Assembly (NCBI GenBank): GCA_009363875.1
Contig: CM018693.1
Location: 75,194,028 to 75,258,027 of the forward strand
Source of the DNA: Mikania micrantha
Taxonomy: Eukaryota > Streptophyta > Magnoliopsida > Asterales > Asteraceae
Direction: 5' to 3'
DNA: 64,000 bases
In this document: positions 1 to 11,207 of the stretch, piece by piece
Position numbering within the stretch: position 1 is the stretch's first letter
Layout: every line of letters starts with the position of its first letter
The notes under the pieces: generated by a model
The model's database searches: none
What the model was told of the DNA's origin: nothing
The model's input: the letters and a program-made list of their open reading frames with translations, nothing else
Made by a program: the position numbers and the translations under genes

Positions 1-1223
1 GGGGCTATTCGACCTTGGCCATTCGATGGTCATTCGTCCAGTCGCGACCCAGCTACCTGCCCAAGTTTGGGAGGTGTTAAACAATGGTGTTTCCATGGTG
101 GTATTTGAGTTTCAAGATGTACAAGTCGATGGGTATGTCTAGGACCGGTTAAGGGTGATGGTTCAACAAAAAGGGTTGCGAAAACCCTAATTTTCGAAGC
201 TTTCACAGCCTTTTACCTGGATTTTCAGTGAGTTTTGGCTTAGATCTGTTGTACTTTCGTGTAGAGGGTGATGAGAGCTTCGTGTGGGCGAAAGAATGGC
301 TCGATTTCGTTGAGAAACAAGAAAGTTATGGTGATTTGAAGCTTGGATCTTGTGGTGAGAACTAAAAACCGGGATTAGGGTTTTTCAAGGAGGGAGATGA
401 AGTTGAAATGAGGGAAAATACCCTCATTTAGGGTATTTATACCCCGATAGGTTTCGGGTTCGTTTTTCTTGTTCGGTTCGCGTTTTCGTTACATTTCCGG
501 AACGTGACGCGTATTTTTCGTTATTTAAAACTAAAAGAATATTCTTTGCCATTTAAAATACAAATATTTTTAGAAATTATTTTAATTATCGTAGTATTAA
601 TTTATTTATCGAAATTATTATTTTACGCGTTTCGCGTATTTGCTCGCGATTTCTTAAAACAGTTTGATTTAATTATTTAAGGATGAGTTTCAAAATTGTA
701 AAATAAGAAATATCTTATTTCTTTAACTTTATGGTCGTTCGTATCTTTTATCGCTCTCGTTTTCGTTTCGTCATAACGCGTCACCATCGCGCGTATTCGT
801 CCGAATCGTCATTCGAACGAACACGACGATGGTTTTGCTTTCCGACTTTTGTTTTCTACTTTTCAGTTATTATTTCAGAACGTTAAACTATCAGAATTAC
901 TCGTACAGATCGTCACCTATACGAATAATTCATCGGTTTAGCATTCCGTAACAATAACCGTTATCGTTTTGTTTAACCTCACATACGTTTACACATAATA
1001 GCACATCAATAAGCCTTGGTTTCACTGTTCAATGTTGTCTGATGTGTTTCTGACTGTTAAACTGTGAAGTTTAATCAGATTTCAGAAACAATAGCATAAT
1101 AGTTTACCGTTAAGCATTACGCAGTTGATAGTATATCAATAGTTTGCATAGTTTGTACCTGAGTTACTGTGCCTTTACTGTTCCGTTCACCGTTCCGGCG
1201 ACGTTTCCGGCACAGTTGTTACA
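1..1223 (-). repeat. 3' LTR of the outer element, terminal 1223 bp
   Basis: Ends in TTACA directly before the PPT and is the direct repeat of 7670-8585 joined to 21488-21794. In sense (minus) orientation it begins TGTAACAACTGTGCC and contains a TATA box near 432-442 inside a near-palindrome. About 3.5 kb of this LTR lies outside the window, judged from the 4702-bp partner LTR. Confidence 0.9.
432..442 (-). promoter_or_regulatory. LTR TATA box (outer element, left copy)
   Basis: The minus strand reads GGGGTATAAATACCC, a canonical TATA box. The same site recurs at 8102-8112 in the right LTR. Downstream on the minus strand lies a leader ending in a splice-donor-like AG/GTAAAAGG. Confidence 0.55.
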
Positions 1224-1238
1224 GTCTCCCCTTGTTAG
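1224..1238 (-). other. Polypurine tract of the outer element
   Basis: The minus strand reads AACAAGGGGAGAC immediately before the 3' LTR start TGTAACA. It is preceded by the AATTTCGGGACGAAATTT block. The young inner element has the same arrangement at 12594-12606. Confidence 0.75.
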
Positions 1239-1257
1239 AGAAATTTCGTCCCGAAAT

Positions 1258-2341
1258 TTAAGCATTGCTATCGGGTACAGCTTCCTCTGCGAACAACTGG
1301 GGGTAGTTGTTTTTCATGTGATCTTCGCGTTCCCAAGTAAACTCGGGTTCGCGCCTTGAGTTCCAACGCACTTTGACAATAGGAATACGGCTTCGCCTTA
1401 ATTGTTTAACCTTGCGATCCATAATCTCTAATGGTTCCTCAACAAAACGTAAGTGTTCATCCAATTGAATTTATTCAATTGGTATGACAAGAGTTTCATC
1501 AGCGAGGCATTTCTTTAAGTTTGATACGTGAAACACGTCATGTACACCACTAAGTTCATCCGGTAAGCTCAATCTGTATGCTACAGGACCAATACGTTCG
1601 ATGATTTCGAACGGTCCCACATATCGTGGTGTTAATTTGCCTTTCTTTGCGAATCGAACCACGCCCTTCCATGGGGAAACCTTCAACATGACACTGTCTC
1701 CCACTTGGAATTCCAACGGCTTACGCCGTTTATCAGCATAGCTCTTTTGTCTACTTTGTGTTGTTTGTAGTCTTTGTTGTATTTGAGCAATCTTGTCGGT
1801 AGTTTCTTGAATAAGTTCTGGCCCTGTGATTCGATTATCTCCCACTTCTGACCAACAAATCGGTGACCGACATTTCCGACCATAGAGAGCCTCGAATGGG
1901 GCACAGCCGATGCTGCTGTGATAACTGTTGTTGTAGGAGAACTCGATTAGTGGCAAATGAGAATCCCAATTACCACCGAAGTCTAGAACACAAGTTCTCA
2001 ACATATCTTCTAGGTTCTGAATAGTACGTTCACTTTGACCATCCGTTTGTGGATGATAAGCTGTACTCAAGTTCAATTGCGTCCCTAGAGATTTCTGTAA
2101 CGATTGCCAGAACCTTGATGTAAATCTGCTATCACGATCTGAGATGATAGACAATGGCACACCATGGCGTACCACTATCTCGTTGATATAGAGCTTTGCT
2201 ACTTTATCCATCGTGTACGTTTCTCGCATCGGCAAGAAATGCGCAGGTTTGGTTAATCGATCAACGATAACCCAAATAGTATCATGTCCACTGGATGTGC
2301 GGGGTAGCTTGGTAACAAAGTCCATAGCTATTTGTTCCCAC
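1258..2341 (-). pseudogene. Integrase C-terminal half and chromodomain-like tail (remnant pol)
   Basis: The translation aligns closely with the integrase end of the inner polyprotein. It starts in the catalytic core (MDFVTKLP), keeps the second Asp (SDRDSRF) and the Glu region (SERTIQNLEDML), then the GPFEIIERIGPVAYRL segment and the tail PEFTWEREDHM. One codon after VIPIE has become TAA where the inner element has GAA, so the frame is split into 2325-1471 and 1464-1258. Homology stops abruptly at 2341 just after WEQIAMDF. The rest of pol upstream is missing, not merely mutated, which points to an internal deletion or replacement. Confidence 0.9.
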
Positions 2342-3233
2342 GTACAATGAGTCTTTTATGTCGACCTATTTTTCATAAGTCAGCTGCATTTTGTTTTTGT
2401 CTCCCGATGTCATTGCCTTACGTATGCGTCGTTAAGTTTTGCCTCATAGTTTTGCTAGTCTTATTGCTCCTAGTTGTCTTATTGTTATGGCTTGCTTATT
2501 CTCTGCATGACTCTAACACCTTATTGTTCAAACTAGCTGATGCTTTGAGCACCAATTGTTACACCACCTTAGTGTTAACTATAGTTTCCTACGTGTGTTA
2601 TGTGCATTAACCAAGGATCCTTTCATCGTTTCTATCGCAATAAAGGAATTCCTAAGTTTTCATGAAATACCCATATGGGTATACTAATATCAACAAGATA
2701 CATTCCTGATGCATACTACTAATCACAATGTAACAAGCACTTACGGATTAGAGCATATCACATACCATTACCCATCTTTGGCATACCCTTGTCTTGTATT
2801 CGCAACTGATTCTCCCGGTCTACTTATTTAGTTTAACCATGATTTCAGCATAGTATTAACATTCATCATTTCCTTAACATTCTAGAACTGAAGTTCTCCT
2901 AATTAAGTAACTCGAGTTCTAAAGGGTCTCGATGAAAAGTGACAGTTTACACACTAGTGTTAGCATCTTGACTTTCTATAGCTTTTAGTGTTCTAAATAG
3001 ATAAGGTTCACTTTCTAGTTACAATAGTTAAACTATAATCAAGAATTACCATATCCTTTACTTAATCGTTTAATGCTTATTTGACCTAAGAATTTCTTAG
3101 GTTACTATTCCGATTATCTTATCGGCACCGAGTTTGTCTACAATTATCTGAGATTTATTGTTTCTAAAATCACAACAGTTCATGCATTTCTAGTTTATAC
3201 ATCAATAAATAATTCTTTGTAACTTAATGAAGT
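2342..3233. other. 892-bp segment between short Gag ORF and integrase remnant
   Basis: No similarity to the inner polyprotein and no convincing long ORF. On the minus strand it begins with an excellent splice-donor match, AG/GTATGT, overlapping the Gag stop codon at 3234-3242. A possible acceptor, AAAATGCAG, lies near 2385. It could be an intron, filler DNA from a deletion, or captured non-element sequence. Joining those two sites does not restore the integrase frame, because a stop follows. The origin is unknown. Confidence 0.4.
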
Positions 3234-4013
3234 TTACATACCTACGGAATCATCGGACTCCGGGTGATCTCCAGGAGCTGGTAAAGCAAGAAATTCCTCA
3301 GTGATTTCTGGATCATCTGAAGGCATCCTCCTAGAGCAGTCCCTCGCAAAATGTCCGAGCATTCCGCACGTGTAGCAGTTGTGGTTATGTTGAGAGGAAG
3401 TGGAGGCATTTGCTCTTTGTTCTTGTTTCCCAGTGGAAATAAACCGACACTGTTGAATCCAGTGTCCGTATTTCCCACAGTTCAGGCAGTGTTTGCAAGG
3501 TTTCTCTTTACTATGGTGATATCCACATTCGTCACATTCAGGGTGCTTACCGACATATTGAGGGGGATTGTAGGCTACAGATGACCTACATTGCTGCACC
3601 CAGTGACCCGTCTTCCCACAGCGTGTGCATTGCACACATGGGAGTTCAGCTCGATGATAATTACGACAAACTGGGCAGTGAGGGGTTTTTCCCTCGTATT
3701 GCACACTCACTCTTGTAGTCGAAAAAGGCAGGATCTGCCTGATGGGTGTAGCGTCAGTGTAGTTCACAGTTCTCTTTCGTCTTTTTGCAGCACGACGTTT
3801 AGGTTTGTTGCTGGTTTCTCCTGCCTCTGGTTCCTTCTTCTTTTCAGAAGGTAGTGGGAAGTTCCGAGTAAACTCCTCACTGTTCCTGATCCGATTGATG
3901 ATTCCAGGAAGAACCGACATCAACTCTTCAGTGATCAGAGTTGCGAGTGCATCGACTGCTAGATCCATCTCTTGTGAAGAAAGAGAAGGTGATGGTTGTC
4001 TTCTTGGTGACAT
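3234..4013 (-). CDS. Capsid-less Gag-like zinc-knuckle protein, 259 aa
   Basis: Intact ORF starting MSPRRQ at the same place relative to the leader as MPPRRQ of the inner Gag-Pol. Order of parts: a short N-terminal helical segment (about residues 15-45, DALATLITEELM), a highly basic linker with KPKRRAAKRRKR (about 69-85), two composite modules, a final CCHC knuckle (CYTCGMLGHFARDC) and an acidic tail. Each module is an unusual CxxC-HH-CxxC finger (CPVCRNYH, CDECGYHH) followed by a CCHC knuckle (CTRCGKTGHWVQQC, CLNCGKYGHWIQQC). The inner Gag has only one such module and has a capsid domain of about 200 residues before it. Here the capsid is absent and the module is duplicated. A nucleic-acid-binding, nucleocapsid-only role is inferred. 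The remnant at 40265-43601 shares this architecture, arguing against a random deletion. A host CNBP-like gene is unlikely because the ORF sits between a PBS and pol. Confidence 0.8.
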   Translation of the reverse strand: MSPRRQPSPSLSSQEMDLAVDALATLITEELMSVLPGIINRIRNSEEFTRNFPLPSEKKKEPEAGETSNKPKRRAAKRRKRTVNYTDATPIRQILPFSTTRVSVQYEGKTPHCPVCRNYHRAELPCVQCTRCGKTGHWVQQCRSSVAYNPPQYVGKHPECDECGYHHSKEKPCKHCLNCGKYGHWIQQCRFISTGKQEQRANASTSSQHNHNCYTCGMLGHFARDCSRRMPSDDPEITEEFLALPAPGDHPESDDSVGM

Positions 4014-4175
4014 TCTGATCGTAACTAATAGGATGTCAGTTAGTGCAATGATCGAATGCAGAAGACATAATGCAAGTATATTCCTAATTCCTATGTTCTC
4101 TACATGAAGGGTCCCTAAGTAATAGTCTAGGTCAAACCGTTTAAGTAAATGACCTATTATTCTCTATAACCTTGA

Positions 4176-4187
4176 GCTCTGATACCA
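4176..4187 (-). other. Primer binding site, initiator tRNA-Met (outer element)
   Basis: The minus strand reads TGGTATCAGAGC, complementary to the 3' end of plant initiator tRNA-Met. It lies three bases from the 5' LTR end at 4191. Confidence 0.9.
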
Positions 4188-5085
4188 ATCTGTCACACCC
4201 CGGGCCGGCGGGGTAGGATCGGAGTCCCCGTCGGGCGGAAGGTTCCCGGGGCGCGATATCGTTAGTGATAATCGTAATGATCAGATTGTTTACATAGCAT
4301 CAACATTGAGAATAACTAAAGCATAATATAGCATAGAATTAAAGTTTACAAGGTTAAGTCACAAATGTTAACAAAACATGTGTCTCTCAAAAGTACTAGG
4401 TCTGCTATCTGGCAACCTAGTATGCAATCCTGACCTTTTGCTTAATCCTGTGCATCACCTGAGAAAACATGTAAGAAAACCAAGTCAACACAATGGTTGG
4501 TGAGTTCATGTAGTTTTAGTATGTGAAAAATAGCTTTTGTTTATTGATTCAAAGTTTCCAAGTCTAGATTGTTTGTATGCATTAGCTTCAATAAGGGTTT
4601 AACAAGCATCGTGTTTAGAAGTTTATGATAATCCCCCAAAAGCATCCTTGTATCCCCTAGGTAATAACCCTAATCTCATTAACACCACCTGTATCATCCA
4701 ACTCGGTATGCTTATATATAGGGCATACCCCTGGGTCAAGCCTACGACCCGCCCAGACGACGTCCCACCACATACTAAGTTGCATAGGACATTGCTGTTA
4801 ATGATAATTAAGCGTCTTACCTCCCCTCTCTTTCGTTTCCCGAGTATAGTTTAAGCATTTTGTCTGTAAGTTTACCCATAGCATCCGTGAGTTTAGCTTG
4901 ATAGTTACCGGTATGGATAACTGAATGCCCGAAGGAATCCAATGTCAATCCAGACCAGCCCCAGGTATAATTAGCAACTCAGGGGGAGATAGAGGATTTC
5001 CAGGTCGACACAAAGTCAACTAAGGATTACCAACATCGTCCTAGTTACTGATCACCCAGGTAAATAGTTGTGGGAAACACTGCAT

Positions 5086-5324
5086 GGCAAGCACTGAGAG
5101 GCCATCAGTCCATTTCCTCGATTGAGACCATGAAGGACACCCTATGGCAAGCACTGAGAGACCATAGTAGATGCCTTCTAGTCCCGACTGTGAAGAACAC
5201 ATGAAGGCAAGCACTGAAAGACCAACTATTGTTCTTACAGCCCCGACTAGGAAGAACACCTGAAGGCAAGCACTGAGAGACCAACTATTGTTCTTCCATA
5301 GCCTATAGTTTTAGCATTCAAAGA
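5086..5324 (+). repeat. About 60-bp minisatellite in the outer LTR
   Basis: GGCAAGCACTGAGAG recurs at 5086, 5146, 5206 and 5265 (spacing 60, 60, 59), with a separate copy near 5373. Units are imperfect. Confidence 0.85.
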
Positions 5325-5800
5325 TTCCAGCATTTACGTAACTTGTGCACAAGAACTAGCTTTACAACCGGTAAGGCAAGCACTGAGAGGCCAAACCGTT
5401 GTTTGAGCATGGCAATCACATAGCATTCAAGAGCATATAGTATTCATAGATTCAAGTATTCCCTGTGTATGTATGTATGTATGTTTGTATTTAGTATCCC
5501 CATAGCCTTATAGTATCATTAGCATTTAGAGTTTACATTAGTCTTTAACATAAAAACCCATAGCATTAACAAATAGTATAATCTCATAGCATCAGTATTA
5601 AGCATAGCCCGCAGTGTTAGTTCATAGCATAAACCCGTAGTATTAGCATTTAGTTTAACCAATAGTCTTAGTATTTAGCATAACTCATAGTATTAGCTTG
5701 TAGCATGATTTCATAGAATTAGCATCCACAATAGCTTCATCAATTAGTAAATACCCTTAGCACTTGGTATTATCACATAGCTTTAGTATTAGCAAGTAGC

Positions 5801-6112
5801 TTATGCCTTTAGCACTTGGCATAATCAAATAGCTTTGAGTTTGAATAGTGTATTATGCCTTTAGCACTTGGCATAATCAAATAGCATTTAGTTTGAATAG
5901 TGTATTATGCCTTTAGCACTTGGCATAATCAAATAGCATTTAGTTTGAATAGTGTATTATGCCTTTAGCACTTGGCATAATCAAATAGCATTTAGTTTAA
6001 ATAGAGTCTTATGCCTTTAGCACTTGGCATATTCAAATAGCATTTAGATTGAATTGTGTCTTATGCCTTTAGCACTTGGCATAATCAAATAGTATAAAAG
6101 CAATTTGTTAAC
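5801..6112 (+). repeat. 52-bp minisatellite, six units
   Basis: TTATGCCTTTAGCACTTGGC recurs at 5801, 5853, 5905, 5957, 6009 and 6061, exactly 52 bp apart. The linker contains AAATAGCATTTAG. It lies inside the LTR interval that I predict is intronic. Confidence 0.9.
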
Positions 6113-6595
6113 TTCAAAACATTTGTTTTAAAAAAGTATAACATGCTTCTCAGTCCCGAGTTAAAACCAAAATAGTTTGAAAAGGGACAATGAACTCACC
6201 TTGTTGTAGTGGTAGTTGACCTAGCTTAACAAGTATGCACGCGCTCTTTGTTGTGTATAATTGTAATATTCACGTTCCTGTATTGATTTCACGTTGTTTA
6301 CATCTTGTTAGTATAAGTTTATAGAATTTTGTATGATTATGTGTAGGTGTTAGCACTAAAGTTGGCTAACACACATATGACTTGGTCATGATTACAGTTC
6401 AGTCCCGTGTATTTGTTTTAAGCAATTGCCATTATGAGTTATTATCTTGTAGTTTTAAACATTATTCATTTAATAATGAATTTATCAGATAACAATCTCT
6501 TGACACATAATGTTTCGAGCTTATGCAATATGTTAAACTCATGTGGTTTAAAATAGATAGGGACTGAACCATGTGACCAAGTCTAATGTCGGGCC

Positions 6596-7345
6596 TCTGT
6601 GTAACAAGTTGGGCCTAGGGCCGGAACCCATGGGCCCTGAGCTATTCTTGAACTATTAAGGGTTGTTAAGCCTAATTAGAATATGTGGGCCAAGGATATA
6701 GGCTGCTGGAAAGAAATGGCCCGATCAAGTGTTACAAGGCCTAGAAATCAAAGGGCCTTGTGGGCCTCCATTGGGCCCCGAGGGTATTGTTGGGCGAGAT
6801 GTGGGCCCAATAAGAAATGTTGGGCCTGAATTGGAATTGAGTTGTAAGAAACCTTATTTGAGTCAAAAGTAACTGCTGACCAAGTTACTTGCATCATGGC
6901 CCCAAAAGTTAGGCCATGGGCCTTAGGAGTAGGTCATGGATCAAGTTTTGTGGGCCACGAGCTGAATTTGCTGGGCCCCAAGGAATTTCATCCAGGCCCG
7001 AAGTATAATATGTGTTGGGCCAAACTGGGCCAGGTTTAGTTGGGCTGGAATCAAGTGTGGGCCGGATGTGTCATTGGACCACCTAAATAGATCTAGGTCA
7101 AATTAAGGCTTTTGGTCCAACATCTTGGGCCTACTAAGGCTAATGGGCTGAAATGGCTTGGGCCAGCTTGTTAAGGCTCGTAGAATGTGGGGCCAATATT
7201 GGGCCTGTTGTTGTGAGCTATGGGCCAACATGGCAGGTAATGGGCCTAATCCACTTAGTCCCTTGGGCCAATTGTATGCTACTTGGGCCACGATGGGCCA
7301 AATGAGGTATTTTGGTTTGAAATGAGTCTGGGCCTACTGGGCTGC
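6596..7345. repeat. GGGCC/TGGGC keyword-dense segment of the outer LTR
   Basis: Dozens of irregularly spaced GGGCC, TGGGCC and GGCCCA words without a fixed period. TGGGCC resembles the plant site-II element recognised by TCP factors (family knowledge). No function is shown here. Confidence 0.7.
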
Positions 7346-8101
7346 GTTGGGCCTGGTCAGTTTCTGTTGGGCCAAAGAATTTTGTGGTTCAGGCCACCTT
7401 GGCCTCATGGTGTCCAATGACTATTGCTGTGGCCCTCATGGCCGAATGAGTGCTGTTGAATGCTTGGGAGGATGTGGTTTATCATATGAGGGGAAGACCT
7501 GGATGAAAGTGAGGCCGAATGTTGGTGGTCCTGAGTTTGCTGCATGAAGGCTGAGGATGGCCGAATGAGGTGACCCCCGAAAGAGACCTTGGTCCTTGTG
7601 GTTCGGCCGAATAGGAGTGGGAGCTTCCGAATGAAGTGAGGAATGAGGGGCGAATGGGTGGCCACGAATGGGGCTATTCGACCTTGGCCATTCGATGGTC
7701 ATTCGTCCAGTCGCGACCCAGCTACCTGCCCAAGTTTGGGAGGTGTTAAACAATGGTGTTTCCATGGTGGTATCTGAGTTTCAAGATGTACAAGTCGATG
7801 GGTATGTCTAGGACCGGTTAAGGGTGATGGTTCAACAAAAAGGGTTGCGAAAACCCTAATTTTCGAAGCTTTCACAGCCTTTTACCTGGATTTTCAGTGA
7901 GTTTTGGCTTAGATCTGTTGTACTTTCGTGTAGAGGGTGATGAGAGCTTCGTGTGGGCGAAAGAATGGCTCGATTTCGTTGAGAAACAAGAAAGTTATGG
8001 TGATTTGAAGCTTGGATCTTGAGGTGAGAACTAAAAACCGGGATTAGGGTTTTTCAAGGAGGGAGATGAAGTTGAAATGAGGGAAAATACCCTCATTTAG
8101 G

Positions 8102-8112
8102 GTATTTATACC
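8102..8112 (-). promoter_or_regulatory. LTR TATA box (outer element, right copy)
   Basis: The minus strand reads GGTATAAATACCC. It is the partner of the site at 432-442 and is followed in sense by a roughly 200-base leader up to the donor-like site near 7885. Confidence 0.55.
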
Positions 8113-9458
8113 CCGATAGGTTTCGGGTTCGTTTTTCTTGTTCGGTTCGCGTTTTCGTTACATTTCCGGAACGTGACGCGTATTTTTCGTTATTTAAAAC
8201 TAAAAGAATATTCTTTGCCATTTAAAATACAAATATTTTTAGAAATTATTTTAATTATCGTAGTATTAATTTATTTATCGAAATTATTATTTTACGCGTT
8301 TCGCGTATTTGCTCGCGATTTCTTAAAACAGTTTGATTTAATTATTTAAGGATGAGTTTCAAAATTGTAAAATAAGAAATATCTTATTTCTTTAACTTTA
8401 TGGTCGTTCGTATCTTTTATCGCTCTCGTTTTCGTTTCGTCAGAACGCGTCACCATCGCGCGTATTCGTCCGAATCGTCATTCGAACGAACACGACGATG
8501 GTTTTGCTTTCCGACTTTTGTTTTCTACTTTTCAGTTATTATTTCAGAACGTTAAACTATCAGAATTACTCGTACAGATCGTCACTGTCACACCCCGAGC
8601 CGGCGGGATAGGATCGGTTGTCCCGTCGGGCGGAAGGTTCCCGGGGCGCGATATCATGAGTGATAATCGTGATGATCAGATTGTTTACATTGCACATGAT
8701 ATAAATGAGAAATGCTAAATATAATAGAATTACAAAGTTAAATTACATCAGTATTGTTTATAATTTAACAATGTAAATCTACCATCAACATCATAAATTT
8801 CTATCTTGTATTTACACAAGCTATAAAAAATAAATTTGTATAATGATGTCTTCAAAAGTATGCAGGTCCAAAATGCTAAGCCTTCTATCTGAAGTCCTAG
8901 TCCAAAAGGAATAACTCCTTAGTTGACCTGTTCGTCACCTGAGAAGTCATGCAAAAATCAAGTCAACACATGGTTGGTGAGTTCATATAGTTTTATGATT
9001 TGAAAATGATTTGAAAACCTCTTTTGGTAAAGACCCTAACCTCATTAACTCCACATGTAATATCCACATCGGTATGCTTATATATAGGGCATATGTAAGG
9101 GACAAGCCCTAGCCAACATCCCACCACATACTAATATGCATATGACACTGTTGTTAATGATAATTAAGCATTTTTACCTAACACATCTGATTTAGATCAT
9201 GATATTGAAATCTGATTTGCCTTTGATCCTCTTGATTCTCGATCGTAGATATAGAATTTCCCAAAAGTCAGTGATAATAGTAAAATGTCAAATATTTAAT
9301 TAAATAATTAAATAAAACATTTAAGTACAACTAAGACATGATGATTGGGCATTATTTGACCCAATCAATTAGACTTAGTTGTGGGTGGTTGTCCAAGTTG
9401 TAACCTCTCACACGTGACCCATGTCAGGCATAACTCACAAGGAGTACACCTGAACTGA

Positions 9459-9572
9459 GCGGGATTTTAATGTTTTGCCCGTTACAGCCTGACCCAATGG
9501 TCTTCTGCATCTGAGTGGGGCTTTAATGTTTTGCCCGTTACAGCCTGACCCAATGGTCTTCTGCATTTGAGT
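9459..9572 (+). repeat. 57-bp tandem duplication in the inner LTR
   Basis: Two units containing TTAATGTTTTGCCCG and GACCCAATGGTCTTCTGCAT, with a degraded third copy near 9660. The same array lies in the 5' LTR near 18349-18462. Confidence 0.8.
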
Positions 9573-11207
9573 GGGACTTTAAGGATATCCTGTGATTCTT
9601 GATCTCTTGATTCTCATGATTTTGACTTTGATAAAGATTCCATTTGATCGTTCATGTTATTGCCCGTATAGCCTGACTACAAGAGTCTTCTATACCTGAA
9701 AGGGACTTTATATGTGTGTTACACGTGGTCTTGATTCCATATACAACTGACATCCACCATAACTTGAGCATTAATGATTTCATTAGATCATAATGATTTC
9801 ATTGTTAACATGATTCACACACATTTATGATATCTGATTTCTTGAGTTTCTTAATCTTGATCTTTTGACTTTCCCATGATTCACAATGATAATTGATTTG
9901 ATATTGATTCTTGGATCTCAGATCTCACACTGAGCTATGATTCCTTTGAATGTGATCTTTTGATTTGTTCATATGATTTCACTTTGAATTTAGATTCTTG
10001 GATTTGAACTTGATGGACTACTGGTTGATTTAGAGTTTAAATTTAAGGTATTACTCATGAGAGTACTTAAATTTATTTGATAACTTGATCTGTTTAATAA
10101 TTTCCTAGACAGGAGTCTAGGAGTATCAACAAACATATATATGTAAAACATATAATAAATACAAGCATTTAAATAAACAGTTTAAATATAACAGTTTACG
10201 CATGCTTCTCAGCCCCGCGTTTAAAACAAAAATGTTAGAAAAGGGGCAATGAACTCACCTGTGTTGCTTTGTATAGAATTACCACAAAATGCGCTCTCGT
10301 TGTTGTAGCTTATGTATCTTCGGTTCCTGAGTGATTTTAAAAGAATCCGCATACGATGAGTATATATAGTAGACGTTGGATCTAAGGCTTTGGTCTCGGT
10401 GTGCAACTAAGTGTCCTAGATTACTAACGTGATTCTAAGACTTCATCTAATTTAATCTAATTCATTACCCGTTAGTAACCCATATCTCCAATTAATCCTT
10501 TAAAGACTTCAATCATATCATGTTCTAATTATCTCATTCTAAGTTAATTATTTAGAAAACATTACTTAGTATAATTTGCTAAAGTCTATGAATCTTTTAC
10601 TTTTACTAAAACTTCATTTTGTTTATAAAGATGTAAAATTTAAAGGTGATGGGCCTAAATGGAGCCCATTTGGCCACTTTTGGGCCCATGTATTAGGCTT
10701 TTCATATTAGCTTCTTGTTTAACTCAATCTTGATAGTTTATGAAAACCATCTAATTTAGTTATATGTTTTATAGAACATCCTAGGGTTTAAGTGTTAATA
10801 TTTAAATAAACACTTAAACCTTAAGTTATTGTTTTTGATCCATGTGACTTTACAAGGAATTCCCGATGTATTAGAAGTAAGAAATGAATATTAACACCCA
10901 TATTCAGTAGGTTGCATGATTAGGAAAACCCTACTAACCATTGTTAACCTCAACCCCATAGAATTGATATAACCATGTTTTGCATCTTAAAGGCCATAGG
11001 TTAATTTCATAAGTAACCACACCCCAATATTATTCTTTCGTTTCCCCCATACACTCCCGTTTACCCTTGCATGCATAACCTTTATGTAAGTGTTTCCATG
11101 CACACCCGCATACCCACACCCCATGCATGATATACGTCACACTACCCATGCACAATATCGCCTACTCATGACCGTCCAATCATGATCCGTGAAAGAGAAG
11201 GGGTGTT

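Larger units (their letters stand above)
4191..8585 (-). repeat. 5' LTR of the outer element, main part
   Basis: Starts TGTCACACCCCGGGCC on the plus strand (the LTR end in sense) and is interrupted at 8585 by the inner element. With 21488-21794 it totals 4702 bp. In sense it carries a TATA box (8102-8112), a first donor-like site ATCCAG/GTAAAAGG (near 7885), a CGAATG-rich block (7553-7690), a GGGCC-rich block (6596-7345), a second donor-like site AAG/GTGAGTTCA (near 6199), two minisatellites, a TATATATAG module near 4710 and an acceptor-like TTTTCTCAG (4459-4468) followed by GTGATG. Confidence 0.9.

Noticed and set aside
2332..2610. Plus-strand 92-aa hydrophobic ORF
   Set aside because: Low-complexity Leu/Val-rich frame in the unexplained 892-bp segment, with no homologue I recognise and no start context; probably chance.
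3234..4013. Host CNBP-like zinc-finger gene
   Set aside because: The ORF lies between an element PBS/leader and an integrase remnant, and its knuckles match the neighbouring Gag.
5086..6112. CRISPR-like array
   Set aside because: The units are contiguous tandem minisatellites without constant repeats plus unique spacers, in a plant LTR.
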